Source: Psychrobacter sp. 1044
GTDB lineage: Bacteria; Pseudomonadota; Gammaproteobacteria; Pseudomonadales; Moraxellaceae
Direction of reading: 5' to 3'
DNA: 64,000 bases
Assembly: GCF_904846525.1 (NCBI RefSeq)
Contig: NZ_CAJHAZ010000007.1
Coordinates: 124,001-188,000 of the forward strand
Under the pieces are notes generated by a model. That model ran no database searches. It was not told the DNA's origin and saw only the letters and a list, made by a program, of their open reading frames with translations. This document shows, in pieces, positions 18,460-28,338 of the stretch. Position numbers and translations under genes: made by a program. Within the stretch, counting starts at the first letter, position 1. Every line of letters begins with the position of its first letter.

Positions 18460-20199
18460 ATGAATATGAGCACATTACTAAAACCAACTGTACTGAGCAT
18501 TGGATTAATGAGTGTCATAGGTTGCACTACCATGCAGACCGCGCCCAAGGATATGAGCAACTCAGCAACTGTCTATTACAATGGCAACATCATCACGATG
18601 GAGGGCGATCAGCCACAAATGGCCGAAGCCTTAGTCACCCAAGCGGGCAAGATTGCCTATGTGGGCAATTTACAAGAGGCGCAATCGAAGTATAAAAATG
18701 CCGCACAGATTAATCTACAAGATAAAACCTTATTACCCAGCTTTATCGATCCGCACAGTCATTTTGATATGGTGTCAAACACCATGGGTCAGGTCAATCT
18801 CAACCCGCCGCCCATCGGTCAAGTCGATAGTATTCCCAAAATGATGCAAACGCTAAAAGATTATAAAGTGGACAATAACATTGCTGATGGCGACTGGATA
18901 TTTGGTTGGGGTTATGATGAAACTCAGCTCGCCGAGGGGCGTCATCCGACCAAAAGCGAGATTGATAAAGTACTGCCAAACAATCCAGTGTATTTACAAC
19001 ACACAAGTGGTCACATGGGCGTCGCAAACAGCAAGGCGCTTGCCATGATGAATATCACTGCTGACAGTAAAAATCCAGCAGGCGGTAATATTGCTCGAAT
19101 TAAAGGCTCTAATGAACCAAACGGTCTCGTACAAGAAACGGCGATGTATCCGTTCGTGCGCAATATGCTAGAAGTGTTAGCGCCGAATCAAGGCAAATTC
19201 TTTGAGCAGACGCAAGATTATTATGCAAAGAATGGCATAACGACGGCACAAAATGGCTCAACGGCTCGAAACACCATTCAGTTTTTTCAAAAACAAGCCG
19301 ATGCAGGTAAGCTCAAAATTGACTTGGTCGCACTGGCAGGAGTGAGTGACTTAGATGAGAATTTGTCTGATAAAAACTTCGTATGGAAAACCTATCAAAA
19401 TGGTTTTAAAGTACAGGGTACCAAAATCGTTGCAGATGGCTCGCCACAAGGCAAGACCGCCTATTTTAGCCAACCTTATCTCACGCCAGTTCCAGATTGT
19501 GAAAAGGACTGCCGCGGTCTACCAAGTGTCAGCCAAGATCAGCTGAACGAGATGTTTGTCAAAGCCTATGCTCGTGACAATCAACTCTTTATCCATAATA
19601 ATGGTGATGGCGCAACCGATATGCTCATCAAGGCACACGAGTATGCGGTCAAAAAGACTGGTCAAGCAGCTGATAAAGATCGCCGTACTGTGCCCATTCA
19701 TGCTCAATTTGCCCGACCTGATCAGCTAGCCGCATTCAAAAAATACAATATGGTGCCGTCCTTCTTTACCAACCATACTTACTTTTGGGGAGACATACAC
19801 GTTAAAAACTTAGGTAAAAAACGTGCCGACTTTTCAAGCCCGATTGCCACTGCTGATAGAATGGGACTTAAATATACCAATCACTCTGATGACACAGTGA
19901 CACCTGTTGACCCGCTATTTACAGTCTGGTCAGCAATCAATCGCACTTCGCGCTCAGGTAAAATCATTGGTAAAAATGAGCGAGCGACGCCGTATCAAGC
20001 GTTAAAAGCCATTACCAGCAATGCCGCTTATGAGTATTTTGAAGAGGACAGTAAAGGCACCTTGACGCCAGGGAAACTGGCTGATTTGGTTATCTTAGAT
20101 GCCAACCCGTTAACCATAGAGGCAAGCAAGCTCAAAGACATCAAAGTCATCACAACCATTAAAGAAGGTCAAACGATTTACCAACGTCCAGTACAATAG
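18460..20199 (+). CDS. amidohydrolase family 3 (YtcJ-like) lipoprotein
   Basis: A 579-residue metal-dependent hydrolase. The N-terminal signal ends in the lipobox VIGC (Cys about 22), so it is probably a lipoprotein exported to the periplasm. Metal-site motifs are DPHSHF (HxH), IHNNGDGATD, HAQFARPDQ and NHSDDTVTPVDPL, all as in YtcJ-type enzymes. The C-terminus TLTPGKLADLVILDANP is the usual composite-domain end. Substrates in this family are mostly unknown amides or cyclic ureides. ATG 18460 is preceded by AAGGA at 7 nt; an upstream in-frame ATG at 18409 lacks that. A weak hairpin follows the stop. It is monocistronic. Confidence 0.88.
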   Translation: MNMSTLLKPTVLSIGLMSVIGCTTMQTAPKDMSNSATVYYNGNIITMEGDQPQMAEALVTQAGKIAYVGNLQEAQSKYKNAAQINLQDKTLLPSFIDPHSHFDMVSNTMGQVNLNPPPIGQVDSIPKMMQTLKDYKVDNNIADGDWIFGWGYDETQLAEGRHPTKSEIDKVLPNNPVYLQHTSGHMGVANSKALAMMNITADSKNPAGGNIARIKGSNEPNGLVQETAMYPFVRNMLEVLAPNQGKFFEQTQDYYAKNGITTAQNGSTARNTIQFFQKQADAGKLKIDLVALAGVSDLDENLSDKNFVWKTYQNGFKVQGTKIVADGSPQGKTAYFSQPYLTPVPDCEKDCRGLPSVSQDQLNEMFVKAYARDNQLFIHNNGDGATDMLIKAHEYAVKKTGQAADKDRRTVPIHAQFARPDQLAAFKKYNMVPSFFTNHTYFWGDIHVKNLGKKRADFSSPIATADRMGLKYTNHSDDTVTPVDPLFTVWSAINRTSRSGKIIGKNERATPYQALKAITSNAAYEYFEEDSKGTLTPGKLADLVILDANPLTIEASKLKDIKVITTIKEGQTIYQRPVQ

Positions 20200-20232
20200 T
20201 TCATGGTAAGCGCCGTATAATAAGCCAAATTT

Positions 20233-20264
20233 TAGCAGGCGATTTCAAATTATCATGCCTGCTA
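20233..20264 (+). terminator. possible weak terminator hairpin
   Basis: TAGCAGGC and GCCTGCTA form an 8-bp stem with a 16-nt loop 33 bp past the amidohydrolase stop. The following TTCATT is a poor T-run, so termination is uncertain. Confidence 0.4.
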
Positions 20265-20334
20265 TTCATTAAGATGATGAACCATTAAAGCCATTTATTA
20301 AAAACATTCATTAAAACTGTTTAAGGAATCCTAT

Positions 20335-21291
20335 ATGAGTACCAACACCGATACAGGTAGCGACCACATTCTCTCCTCCGATAATATTCATTACTTGCAT
20401 CATAATTTTTTCGAACCAAGCCATGAAAACACAGCGGTAAAAGCCACGTTACTGATTGTCCACGGTATGGCAGAGCATAGCGGACGTTACGCAGACTTCG
20501 CTCAGTTTTTAGCGGATCATGGTATCGCAGTGGCAACTTATGACCATTTGGGACATGGAAAGACCGTCAAAACATCAGCCGATTTAGGTTTTTTTGGTGA
20601 AGAGCATCCAGTACAGTCCCTGCTAAAAGACGTCATTGTCATGGCAGATAGCTTAAAAAACCGCCATCCTGACGTGCCACACTTTGTAATGGGTCACTCT
20701 ATGGGCTCGTTTATTGTGCGTAATGTCCTAAAGCACCATGCACACAATTTTACAGGTGCTATTTTGATGGGTACAGCAGATGCCAATCCCTTGACTAAAG
20801 TACTACTGCCAGTCAATAAAGTACTGGCAAAAGTAGCCCCTAAAAAACCAAATGCAATGTTTGCCAAGGTGATGAATAAAGTCTTGAATAGTAAGCTTGA
20901 AGATCGCATCTCTTCATCAGAATTTGCATGGTTAACTGAAAATCCTGCTGCCATTGAAGCCTATGAAGCAGATCCCTTAACGGGCTTTGATTTCACCAAT
21001 AATGGCTTTATGACATTATTCTTTCTGATGGAAACTGGCTTAAACAAAGGCTGGGCAATGACTATTCCAAAAAACTTCCCGATGCTATTTATCAGCGGCG
21101 AAGATGATCCTATTGGAGATATGGGCAACGGCATCCGCAAAATTGTCACGCGCTTAAACAAGCAAAACTTCAGTCAAGTAGATATCCAGCTCTACCCAAA
21201 CATGCGTCATGAGCCTTTGCATGAAAAAGACCACCAAACCGTTTATGAAGATATCTTAGAATGGATAGAAAGCCATAGCTCAGACAATTAA
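20335..21291 (+). CDS. alpha/beta hydrolase, monoacylglycerol lipase / lysophospholipase-like
   Basis: A 318-residue serine hydrolase of the hydrolase-4 (S33-like) group. It shows VHGMAEHSGRYADFAQFL, the cap-proximal YDHLGHGKT, the nucleophile elbow GHSMGS, the acid in SGEDDPIGD and the His in MRHEPLHEKDH. This pattern is typical of bacterial monoacylglycerol lipases, which act on monoglycerides or lysophospholipids. No signal peptide is seen, so it is cytoplasmic or membrane-associated. AAGGA lies about 7 nt before ATG 20335. It precedes dapD by 143 bp and is probably transcribed separately. Confidence 0.87.
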   Translation: MSTNTDTGSDHILSSDNIHYLHHNFFEPSHENTAVKATLLIVHGMAEHSGRYADFAQFLADHGIAVATYDHLGHGKTVKTSADLGFFGEEHPVQSLLKDVIVMADSLKNRHPDVPHFVMGHSMGSFIVRNVLKHHAHNFTGAILMGTADANPLTKVLLPVNKVLAKVAPKKPNAMFAKVMNKVLNSKLEDRISSSEFAWLTENPAAIEAYEADPLTGFDFTNNGFMTLFFLMETGLNKGWAMTIPKNFPMLFISGEDDPIGDMGNGIRKIVTRLNKQNFSQVDIQLYPNMRHEPLHEKDHQTVYEDILEWIESHSSDN

Positions 21292-21434
21292 CAGCAGCGC
21301 TCATCTTGGCGGTTAACTCGTTTGCTAAAAGTCGCCAAATTAGCGACAATACGGCAAGCAAGTTTTTACGCCAAGTCATGCGAGTTATTTAACGATAATA
21401 TATGCTTTACCTTCCACTAACTTTAGGAACCTTT

Positions 21435-22256
21435 ATGTCATTACAACAAACCATCGAACAAGCCTTTGAAAAACGCAACGAATACAGCCCAAGCACGATG
21501 CCACAGAACGTGCGTGATGCTATTAATCAAGTGCTTGAGCAATTAGATAATGGTACATTGCGCGTTGCAGAAAAAAAGGATGGCGAATGGGTCGTCAATC
21601 AGTGGGCAAAAAAAGCGGTACTACTGTCTTTCCGTCTGAACGACAACTACGTCCAAGCTGCTGGCGAGCATGTGCAATTCTATGACAAAGTGCCGACTAA
21701 GTTTGCCAACTGGACCGAAGCACAGTTCAAAGAATCAGGCGTACGTGTTGTACCACCTGCTGTTGCTCGTAAAGGCTCGTTCATCGCAGCAGGTGCGGTA
21801 TTGATGCCGTCGTATGTCAACATCGGCGCGTATGTCGATCAAGGCGCGATGGTAGATACGTGGGCGACCGTGGGTTCATGTGCCCAAATTGGTAAAAATG
21901 TGCATTTATCAGGTGGCGTTGGTATCGGCGGTGTATTAGAGCCATTACAAGCGAATCCAACTATCATCGAAGACAACTGCTTCATCGGTGCACGTTCTGA
22001 AATCGTTGAAGGCGTAATCGTCGAAGAAGGCGCTGTTATCTCGATGGGGGTATTTATTGGTCAATCAACGCGCATTTATGATCGCGAAACGGGTGAGATT
22101 CATCGTGGCCGTGTACCAGCAGGCTCTGTTGTCGTACCGGGTAGCTTGCCATCAGAAGATGGTACGCATAGCTTATATGCTGCTATCATCGTCAAAAAAG
22201 TCGATGCACAAACCCGCGCTAAAACATCAGTCAATGAGTTATTACGTTTAGCTTAG
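21435..22256 (+). CDS. dapD: 2,3,4,5-tetrahydropyridine-2,6-dicarboxylate N-succinyltransferase
   Basis: A 273-residue left-handed beta-helix succinyltransferase of the lysine/diaminopimelate pathway. The N-terminal [17 protein letters not shown], the hexapeptide-repeat core ([38 protein letters not shown]) and the end [20 protein letters not shown] all match DapD. It uses succinyl-CoA and works as a trimer in the cytosol. ATG 21435 follows AGGA; an in-frame ATG at 21402 would add 11 nonconserved residues. A strong terminator lies 60 bp downstream, so it is separate from queE. Confidence 0.97.
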   Translation: MSLQQTIEQAFEKRNEYSPSTMPQNVRDAINQVLEQLDNGTLRVAEKKDGEWVVNQWAKKAVLLSFRLNDNYVQAAGEHVQFYDKVPTKFANWTEAQFKESGVRVVPPAVARKGSFIAAGAVLMPSYVNIGAYVDQGAMVDTWATVGSCAQIGKNVHLSGGVGIGGVLEPLQANPTIIEDNCFIGARSEIVEGVIVEEGAVISMGVFIGQSTRIYDRETGEIHRGRVPAGSVVVPGSLPSEDGTHSLYAAIIVKKVDAQTRAKTSVNELLRLA

Positions 22257-22315
22257 TATTTTTAATACTTAGAGTCTCGTACCCAAACCGTACGGACAGC
22301 GACAGATCCTCCTTA

Positions 22316-22351
22316 TTAAAGACGCTGAAGAAAACTTCAGCGTCTTTTTTG
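22316..22351 (+). terminator. dapD terminator
   Basis: AAAGACGCTGAAG and CTTCAGCGTCTTT form a perfect 13-bp stem with a 4-nt loop, followed by TTT. Confidence 0.93.
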
Positions 22352-22497
22352 CAGCTTAATAGAGGGTGGTGCGTTATAATCCCTTTTTTTGGTTTGGCTT
22401 TATCCAAACGCAAAACGCCCATACCAGAACCTGCCTTTTTATTACGATTGATAAATGCCTCATCCCATTAGCAATCTTTAACTGTATTTGACATATT

Positions 22498-23229
22498 ATG
22501 AGTGAATCACTATTACGCACCGCCGCCATTCCTGTCACTGACCCTGAAGCCGGTCTACGTTTGACAGAAATCTTTTATTCTTTGCAAGGTGAAGCGCTGA
22601 CCTCAGGCTTGCCAACGATATTTGTACGCTTGACTGGCTGTCCACTTCGCTGTGTCTATTGCGATACTGAATACGCCTTTACTGGCGGCGAGCGGCAGTC
22701 GCTAGAAACCATTATAGAGACCATCAAAAGCTATCCTTGCAAGCGTATTTGTCTGACTGGCGGCGAGCCTTTAGCTCAGCCGAACGCCATTGAACTAATG
22801 AAGCGCTTACTGAGCGACGGTTATGAAATCTCGCTTGAAACCGCAGGCGCGCTCACGGTAGCAAACGTGCCAAAAGCCGTCAGTAAAGTCATGGATCTCA
22901 AAACGCCAAGCTCAGGTGAAGTCGATAAGAATCTATGGTCAAACCTAACTCACCTCACTCAGCATGACCAAATCAAGTTTGTCATCATGAACCGTACTGA
23001 TTACGACTGGGCAAAAGCCATGTTGATCGAGCATGAGCTAAACGATTTGGTCGGAACGGTTTGGTTCTCTCCGATGTTTAATGTCGCAGAGGATATCGAC
23101 GAAGAAGTCAGCCCCGATGTACCTGTGTTGGCGCGCGAACTTGCAGAATGGATGTTGGCTGACGCGCTGCCCGTACGCTTCCAATTGCAACTGCATAAAA
23201 TCATCTGGGCAGATGCTAAAGGCAAATAA
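22498..23229 (+). CDS. queE: 7-carboxy-7-deazaguanine synthase
   Basis: A 243-residue radical SAM enzyme making the 7-deazaguanine core of queuosine from 6-carboxytetrahydropterin. The cluster motif is Cys48-x3-Cys52-x2-Cys55 (CPLRCVYC), preceded by FYSLQGEA and followed by DTEYAF and LTGGEPL. The C-terminal VRFQLQLHKIIW is the usual queE end. It is a compact form without extra domains. The ATG at 22498 has no clear ribosome site. queC or queD are not adjacent. A transporter gene follows 61 bp later and may be cotranscribed. Confidence 0.95.
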   Translation: MSESLLRTAAIPVTDPEAGLRLTEIFYSLQGEALTSGLPTIFVRLTGCPLRCVYCDTEYAFTGGERQSLETIIETIKSYPCKRICLTGGEPLAQPNAIELMKRLLSDGYEISLETAGALTVANVPKAVSKVMDLKTPSSGEVDKNLWSNLTHLTQHDQIKFVIMNRTDYDWAKAMLIEHELNDLVGTVWFSPMFNVAEDIDEEVSPDVPVLARELAEWMLADALPVRFQLQLHKIIWADAKGK

Positions 23230-23290
23230 TAGTCTAATTATCTAAACGGATATTCAATATAAATAGCGACCCAAGGATAGGAATATAGGT

Positions 23291-24445
23291 ATGGTCAAAC
23301 TCATTTTATTGGGCTTATTATCGGGGGCATTTTTTAGCTCGACGTTTGTCTTAAACGAAGTTATGAGTGCTGCTGGTGGGCATTGGTTTTGGTCAGCTAG
23401 CCTTCGCTATGCATTTATGTGGCTAATACTCACGGCTATTATAATTATGCAGCATGGTTTTGGGCGTATTACAGAGCTGATGACTATATTCCGTCAACAT
23501 TGGGGCTTTTGGTGTATTACGGGCAGTATTGGTTTTGGAATTTTTTATACAGGAATATGCTACGCGGCTGATCATGTCGCAGGCTGGGTAGTCGCTGCGA
23601 CCTTTATGTTTACCGTGGTCGCAAGTCTACTCGTTTTGCTAGCATTCGGACAACGTTTTGATAAAAAATTCATTGCATATGCGTTATTAGTATTTGCTGG
23701 TGTGGTACTGGTCAATATCAGTGAAGGACTGCATGCCGCTTCTTTGCTAGATGCTGATGCAGTGCCTATGAAAGATATGCTGCTTTATGGTGCCGTGCCT
23801 GCCCTAATAGCCGCCTTTAGCTATCCCATTGGTAACCAGTTGGTTTGGCAGGTATCTTACAATGCGCGCAAGCGTAGTGCCGAGCCTACCAGCACTCAAA
23901 AAAGTGATATTCAAGCCAACGAGATTAGTAAAAAAACAACCTCACTTATTACAGAAGCACCTGCGTTGTCAGCTGATATGACTTATACGGCGGACGCGGT
24001 CGATTCCTTAAACCTTAACCACTCTGCTCAAACCTTACCGAGCTCTTTGCTGCAAACTTTAATCGCACGTATACCTGCTATCAAAACCACCCTCCTACAA
24101 AATGCCTTTAACAAAGTATGGTTAATGACCTTGGGCAGTCTGCCATTTTGGTTGGTTTTGGGTCTTGTCGTTCATCCGGATTTGCCTGATACTAAGCAGG
24201 TATTCAATACCTTACTTGTGGCTCTATTGGCAGGCGTGGCGGCAACCAGTATCTTTTTATATGCCCGTGAAAAAGCGGAAACTTCAAGCGAAGTGGCTGG
24301 GGTTGATGCCACTCAGGCAAGTGAAGTGATATTTGCCTTAATTGGCGGTATGCTATTACTCAATAATACTTTGCCATCAGCGATGGGCTTAATAGGTATT
24401 GCTCTGATTATCATTGGGCTTATTTTATTTGCCAAAGATGGCTAA
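23291..24445 (+). CDS. EmrE-type (PF13536-like) DMT superfamily transporter
   Basis: A 384-residue inner-membrane protein with about ten hydrophobic helices in two halves, starting LILLGLLSGAFFSSTFVLN. The pattern fits the multidrug-resistance efflux transporter family of the drug/metabolite superfamily. The halves are separated by a hydrophilic loop of about 75 residues (about 195-270), rich in Ser/Thr/Ala, longer than usual for DMT exporters. The second half contains AREKAETSSEVAGVDATQAS, which is conserved in the family. Substrate unknown. AGGA and AGG sit just before ATG 23291. Possible operon with queE. Confidence 0.83.
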   Translation: MVKLILLGLLSGAFFSSTFVLNEVMSAAGGHWFWSASLRYAFMWLILTAIIIMQHGFGRITELMTIFRQHWGFWCITGSIGFGIFYTGICYAADHVAGWVVAATFMFTVVASLLVLLAFGQRFDKKFIAYALLVFAGVVLVNISEGLHAASLLDADAVPMKDMLLYGAVPALIAAFSYPIGNQLVWQVSYNARKRSAEPTSTQKSDIQANEISKKTTSLITEAPALSADMTYTADAVDSLNLNHSAQTLPSSLLQTLIARIPAIKTTLLQNAFNKVWLMTLGSLPFWLVLGLVVHPDLPDTKQVFNTLLVALLAGVAATSIFLYAREKAETSSEVAGVDATQASEVIFALIGGMLLLNNTLPSAMGLIGIALIIIGLILFAKDG

Positions 24446-24551
24446 ACTACTACCTAAAATTAGGTTAACTCTATTTAAATTATTGATATAAACAACTTCA
24501 AAACCAGCCCAGCCAATCTATTTTGATGGCCATTATATTGGTAATATAATC

Positions 24552-25187
24552 ATGGTTAATGATTTAATTTTTCCTGATATTTTATTATATTTATTAGATA
24601 TGGTTGGTGTGATTGCTTGTGCGATCGCAGGTACACTGCTGGCACAGCACAAAGGCTTTGATATTGCTGGCTGTATCTTGGTTGCGATGGTCAATGCTAT
24701 CGGCGGCGGTACACTACGTGATATGGCGCTAGACCGTCATCCGCTCTTTTGGATGACTGACCTCAATTATGTGATCGTCATTACAGTCACATCGCTTATT
24801 TTACAAATATTCTTTCATCTGTATCATAAGATTGATAAGGCATTGAAGCTGTTCGATGCCATTGGGTTAGCGGCTTTTAGCGTGATTGGTTTTAAGATAG
24901 CATTGACACAAGATATGTCAGCTATTATCGCTATTATGATGGGGGTTTGGACGGCTATTATTGGTGGTCTGCTACGCGATATCATCTGTAATGAGATACC
25001 ACTGTTACTTCAACGCGAGATTTATATCTCTGCTAGTATTGTAGGTTCGATCACTTATCTGCTGCTTGATCGTTTGGGTGTAAATGCTGGATTGAATGAA
25101 TTTATTATGCTGGGCGTTATCTTTGCTGTACGGATGCTAGCATTGCGTTTTGATTGGCACCTGCCTTCTATACGTTTAGTGAAATAA
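24552..25187 (+). CDS. TRIC-type cation channel family protein (UPF0126), copy 1
   Basis: A 211-residue membrane protein with two repeats of three helices plus a seventh helix. Repeat 1 carries VNAIGGGTLRDMALDRHPLF and repeat 2 carries AIIGGLLRDIICNEIP, the glycine-rich GGG/GG-x-RD motifs of bacterial TRIC homologues, which form monovalent cation channels. The gene and the one at 25450 are tandem paralogues sharing most motifs, with a 176-bp miniature element between them. Physiological role in bacteria is poorly known. ATG 24552 has no strong ribosome site. Confidence 0.9.
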   Translation: MVNDLIFPDILLYLLDMVGVIACAIAGTLLAQHKGFDIAGCILVAMVNAIGGGTLRDMALDRHPLFWMTDLNYVIVITVTSLILQIFFHLYHKIDKALKLFDAIGLAAFSVIGFKIALTQDMSAIIAIMMGVWTAIIGGLLRDIICNEIPLLLQREIYISASIVGSITYLLLDRLGVNAGLNEFIMLGVIFAVRMLALRFDWHLPSIRLVK

Positions 25188-25212
25188 GACTGATATATAT
25201 ACGGTATAAACA

Positions 25213-25388
25213 CTAGGGCGTGTCCTCAATTCTATCGTTTACTTTCTAAATGGGCTGAAAATAGCTAAATTTTGCCAAACATCGTCAAATAGCTTCTTAA
25301 TATCTCGATATTATTTGCGCTACTTTCCTTGTTTGACGGCAATTTATCTCATTTTTATCACCATTTTTAAAATGAGGACACGCCATAA
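25213..25388 (-). repeat. 176-bp miniature inverted-repeat element, copy 2 (inverted)
   Basis: It begins CTAGGGCGTGTCCTCAATTC and ends ATGAGGACACGCCATAA, where the last bases of the right terminus have decayed. It is the reverse complement of copies 1 and 3. It lies exactly in the spacer between the two TRIC-channel paralogues, 25 bp after the first stop. Confidence 0.87.
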
Positions 25389-25449
25389 CTCTACTGCATT
25401 GGCTTATAATAATCAGACAATCATAATACAAACTTAGTGAGACTTGCTC

Positions 25450-26115
25450 ATGCTGGCTATCGGATTGAACCCTTCAGCACTAATCACTACGTTTGACCCA
25501 CGCTCTCTCATTTACCTTTTTGATATGATTGGTATTATCGCTTGTAGTATTTCAGGCACGATACTGGCAAAACACAAAAATTTCGATGTTTTTGGTTGTT
25601 TACTGGTGTCTATTGTCACCGCTATAGGTGGCGGCACTGTGCGTGATGTCATTTTAGATCGCCATCCACTATTTTGGATGGTGGATATGAGCTACCTGAC
25701 TGTTATCACCCTCTCTTCATTAGTGATGCAAATATTCTTTCATCCCAACTCTAAACGCGTTAATAAGTTCCTCAAACTCTCAGATACTATTGGACTGTCA
25801 GTTTTTACCTTAATCGGTATCAAGGTTGCCGATAGTATGGGTGCAAATGTGCCCGTGGCGTTATTACTTGGGGTGATCACCATTATTGTCGGCGGTATCA
25901 TCCGCGATATGATCTGCAATGAGATTCCGCTGGTGTTGCAGCAAGAGATTTATATTTCGGCAGCTTTGGCTGGCGGCATCCTCTATTTTGCACTACACAA
26001 TCTGGGTGTGACAGCTTGGATTGCTGACATCGCTACTATGAGTACGATTTTTACCTTACGCATGCTCGCCATTCGTTATGACTGGCAGTTTCCAACCATC
26101 GAATGGAAATACTAA
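25450..26115 (+). CDS. TRIC-type cation channel family protein (UPF0126), copy 2
   Basis: A 221-residue paralogue of the upstream gene, with an extra N-terminal lead of about 10 residues. It keeps AIGGGTVRDVILDRHPLFWM and VGGIIRDMICNEIPLVLQ, and the same seven-helix plan. ATG 25450 is preferred over the TTG at 25444 because the GAG upstream is better spaced. The two copies differ throughout, so the duplication is old and both appear intact. The pair might form homo- or hetero-oligomers; this is speculation. Confidence 0.9.
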   Translation: MLAIGLNPSALITTFDPRSLIYLFDMIGIIACSISGTILAKHKNFDVFGCLLVSIVTAIGGGTVRDVILDRHPLFWMVDMSYLTVITLSSLVMQIFFHPNSKRVNKFLKLSDTIGLSVFTLIGIKVADSMGANVPVALLLGVITIIVGGIIRDMICNEIPLVLQQEIYISAALAGGILYFALHNLGVTAWIADIATMSTIFTLRMLAIRYDWQFPTIEWKY

Positions 26116-26152
26116 AAAAGCGTCAACCTTAAACAAAGTCGACGCTATATTT
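26116..26152. terminator. probable terminator between TRIC copy 2 and recJ
   Basis: AAAAAGCGTC and GACGCTATATTTG form a short stem around a 16-nt loop between convergent genes, with an A-run on the left acting for recJ on the minus strand. Confidence 0.5.
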
Positions 26153-26188
26153 GCTACTGGTTGAGTATCTTATAATAAGATAATGCCA

Positions 26189-28024
26189 TCATTCCTTTAT
26201 GACTGCTAAATCCCTTACCATCAACTGTAGACTTTGTTTGCCGTTCCACTCGTTGATGTCTAGCTGAAATAATACATGCACTTTTTCTGCACGATAATCC
26301 CATATCTCGCTATCAAAGTTAAAATAAATTGCTTCAATCGGATATTGCACATCAGGGTAACGCAGCGAAAGCTTAAGGTGCTTGTCTTTTAATATCTTAA
26401 AGCTTAACACTTCAAAGACCCCGTCAAATATTGGCGGTGCAAATCCATGACCCCAAATACTGGCATCAGCTAAGTGTTCAGCAAACCACAAGCTAAAGTC
26501 ACTCGCCTGCAACGCGCCATCAGTGAATTTTTGCTCAGCAAACACTTCATTATCCATCTGTGCCATGACGTCATTAAAAGCCATAACAAACCCATCAAAG
26601 TTACGGCGTTTGATCGTTAAGCCTGCTGCCATCGCATGACCACCAAAATGACTGATTAAATCAGGATGGCGCTCGGCAACCTGCTCAATCGCATCACGAA
26701 TGTGCACGCCAGCGATAGAACGCGCCGAGCCTTTGATAGGGTCATCGTCACCGGTACGCTTTGTGTCCGCGGGCGCAAAGACGATACTTGGCAAATAATG
26801 ACTTTCTTTTAACCGTCCAGCGACGATGCCGATGACGCCTTGATGCCAATCATCTTGGTATAAAACGATACTGCGTTTATGATTATTATTCGTCTTTTTC
26901 TCAGATCTATTTTGAACAATGATATCGCCGCTTTCACGGTTATCCGCCGTAGCCTCATCGTCCATGTCTGTATCCGCAGCGGCTAATGTCTGTACGATGC
27001 TATCCGCTTGCGCGCGCATCTCGCCTTCTACCTGCCGACGCGTCCGGTTTAACTGCTCAAGCTCTTGCGCCAAACGCTGCGCCGTACTCCAGTCCTCGGT
27101 CAACAAACACTCAATACCGATGCGCATATTGTCCATACGACCAGCGGCATTGATACGAGGTCCTAAGACAAACCCAAAATCTTGTGCCTGCAACTGCTTA
27201 GGATCTCGCCCTGCTTGTTCAAGGAGTGCCAAGATACCGAGCGAGCAGCGCCCTTGGCGGATAGCCGCCAGTCCATGATGCACTAAAATGCGATTGTTTT
27301 TATCAAGCACCCCAACGTCAGCAATCGTCCCTAATGCCACCAAATCCAAATATTGACTCACTTGCACGGTAGATTTACCAGCTTCGCGGCGCAGCTTGGC
27401 CAAGCGTCCCAGCACATAAAATGCCACACCCACCCCTACGAGCGCTTTACTGCTAAAGTGACAATCGAGCTGATTGGGATTAACCACAGCCTCCGCAGGC
27501 GGTGTTTCTTTAGTCGTCAAATGATGATCAGTAATAATCACGGTGATGCCATCGGCTTGCGCACGTGCCACGCCTTCATGGCTTGAGATACCGTTATCGA
27601 CGGTCACTATCACCTCAGGATGATACTTCTCAATACCCAATTCAACAATTTCTGGTGTCAAACCATAGCCGTACTTAAAACGGTCGGGCACTAAAAAGTC
27701 AACGACTGCGCCCATTTTTGTGAGCGCACGCATCATTAATGCGGTACTGGTCGCACCATCACAGTCAAAATCACCCACGATAAGGATGCGCTGACCGTCA
27801 TCGATGCCGACGTCTAATAGACGCACTGCTTCGGTGACACCATGCAGCATTTCGGCTGGCAATAGCGCAGAGAGTTGCGTCTCTAGCTCATCAGGCTGAG
27901 TAATACCGCGACCTGCATACAGGCGGGCAAGCGTCAATGATTGGGCGGCAAGTGGTTGCAGCGCGGCGGGCAACTCGTCGATACGAGTGCTGGTATAACG
28001 GGGGGTTAAATTTAGCATGTGCAT
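26189..28024 (-). CDS. recJ: single-stranded-DNA-specific exonuclease RecJ
   Basis: A 611-residue 5'-3' ssDNA exonuclease for recombination and mismatch repair. DHH-family metal motifs are GDFDCDGATST (84-94), VDNGIS (142-147), DHH (166-168) and the DHHA1-domain HFGGHAMAAGL late in the protein. It is somewhat longer than the E. coli protein because of an acidic, Asn/Asp/Glu-rich insertion near residues 350-383, between the long helix and the DHHA1 domain. The C-terminal OB domain ends QLMVRDLAVIKE. ATG 28024 or the ATG two codons later may start it. It is transcribed alone. Confidence 0.96.
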   Translation of the reverse strand: MHMLNLTPRYTSTRIDELPAALQPLAAQSLTLARLYAGRGITQPDELETQLSALLPAEMLHGVTEAVRLLDVGIDDGQRILIVGDFDCDGATSTALMMRALTKMGAVVDFLVPDRFKYGYGLTPEIVELGIEKYHPEVIVTVDNGISSHEGVARAQADGITVIITDHHLTTKETPPAEAVVNPNQLDCHFSSKALVGVGVAFYVLGRLAKLRREAGKSTVQVSQYLDLVALGTIADVGVLDKNNRILVHHGLAAIRQGRCSLGILALLEQAGRDPKQLQAQDFGFVLGPRINAAGRMDNMRIGIECLLTEDWSTAQRLAQELEQLNRTRRQVEGEMRAQADSIVQTLAAADTDMDDEATADNRESGDIIVQNRSEKKTNNNHKRSIVLYQDDWHQGVIGIVAGRLKESHYLPSIVFAPADTKRTGDDDPIKGSARSIAGVHIRDAIEQVAERHPDLISHFGGHAMAAGLTIKRRNFDGFVMAFNDVMAQMDNEVFAEQKFTDGALQASDFSLWFAEHLADASIWGHGFAPPIFDGVFEVLSFKILKDKHLKLSLRYPDVQYPIEAIYFNFDSEIWDYRAEKVHVLFQLDINEWNGKQSLQLMVRDLAVIKE

Positions 28025-28338
28025 ATTCTACTGGCTTTAGCAGAGGGTCACAATGACAATTTTTGGCGGCTTGGTTTATCGTTTTTTGTTGCAGTACATT
28101 GTGATAAGCCATATTTGAATACTAGCATGGAGCAAATAATTCATACTCTGTGCATATAATATACATAATATTTCATTTACAAAAACGGTGCATAGCGACT
28201 GCATTTTTCTGCATTTTGCTACAAAGCAATGATTGTATGCCGCTCAGAAATCCATAAAATGGTAAACAACTGAGATACTTGCTATCTATTGAGATTTTTT
28301 ATTTGATTTTTTATTTTAACCATTTATAAGGATGCTTT
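28025..28338. other. divergent spacer recJ / DUF697-like gene
   Basis: About 310 bp, AT-rich, with promoters expected for both sides. I see no gene, repeat of note or RNA structure. Confidence 0.45.

Noticed and set aside
21292..21434. Lysine riboswitch upstream of dapD
   Set aside because: The leader is short (about 140 bp) and lacks the multi-helix core and a terminator/antiterminator pair.
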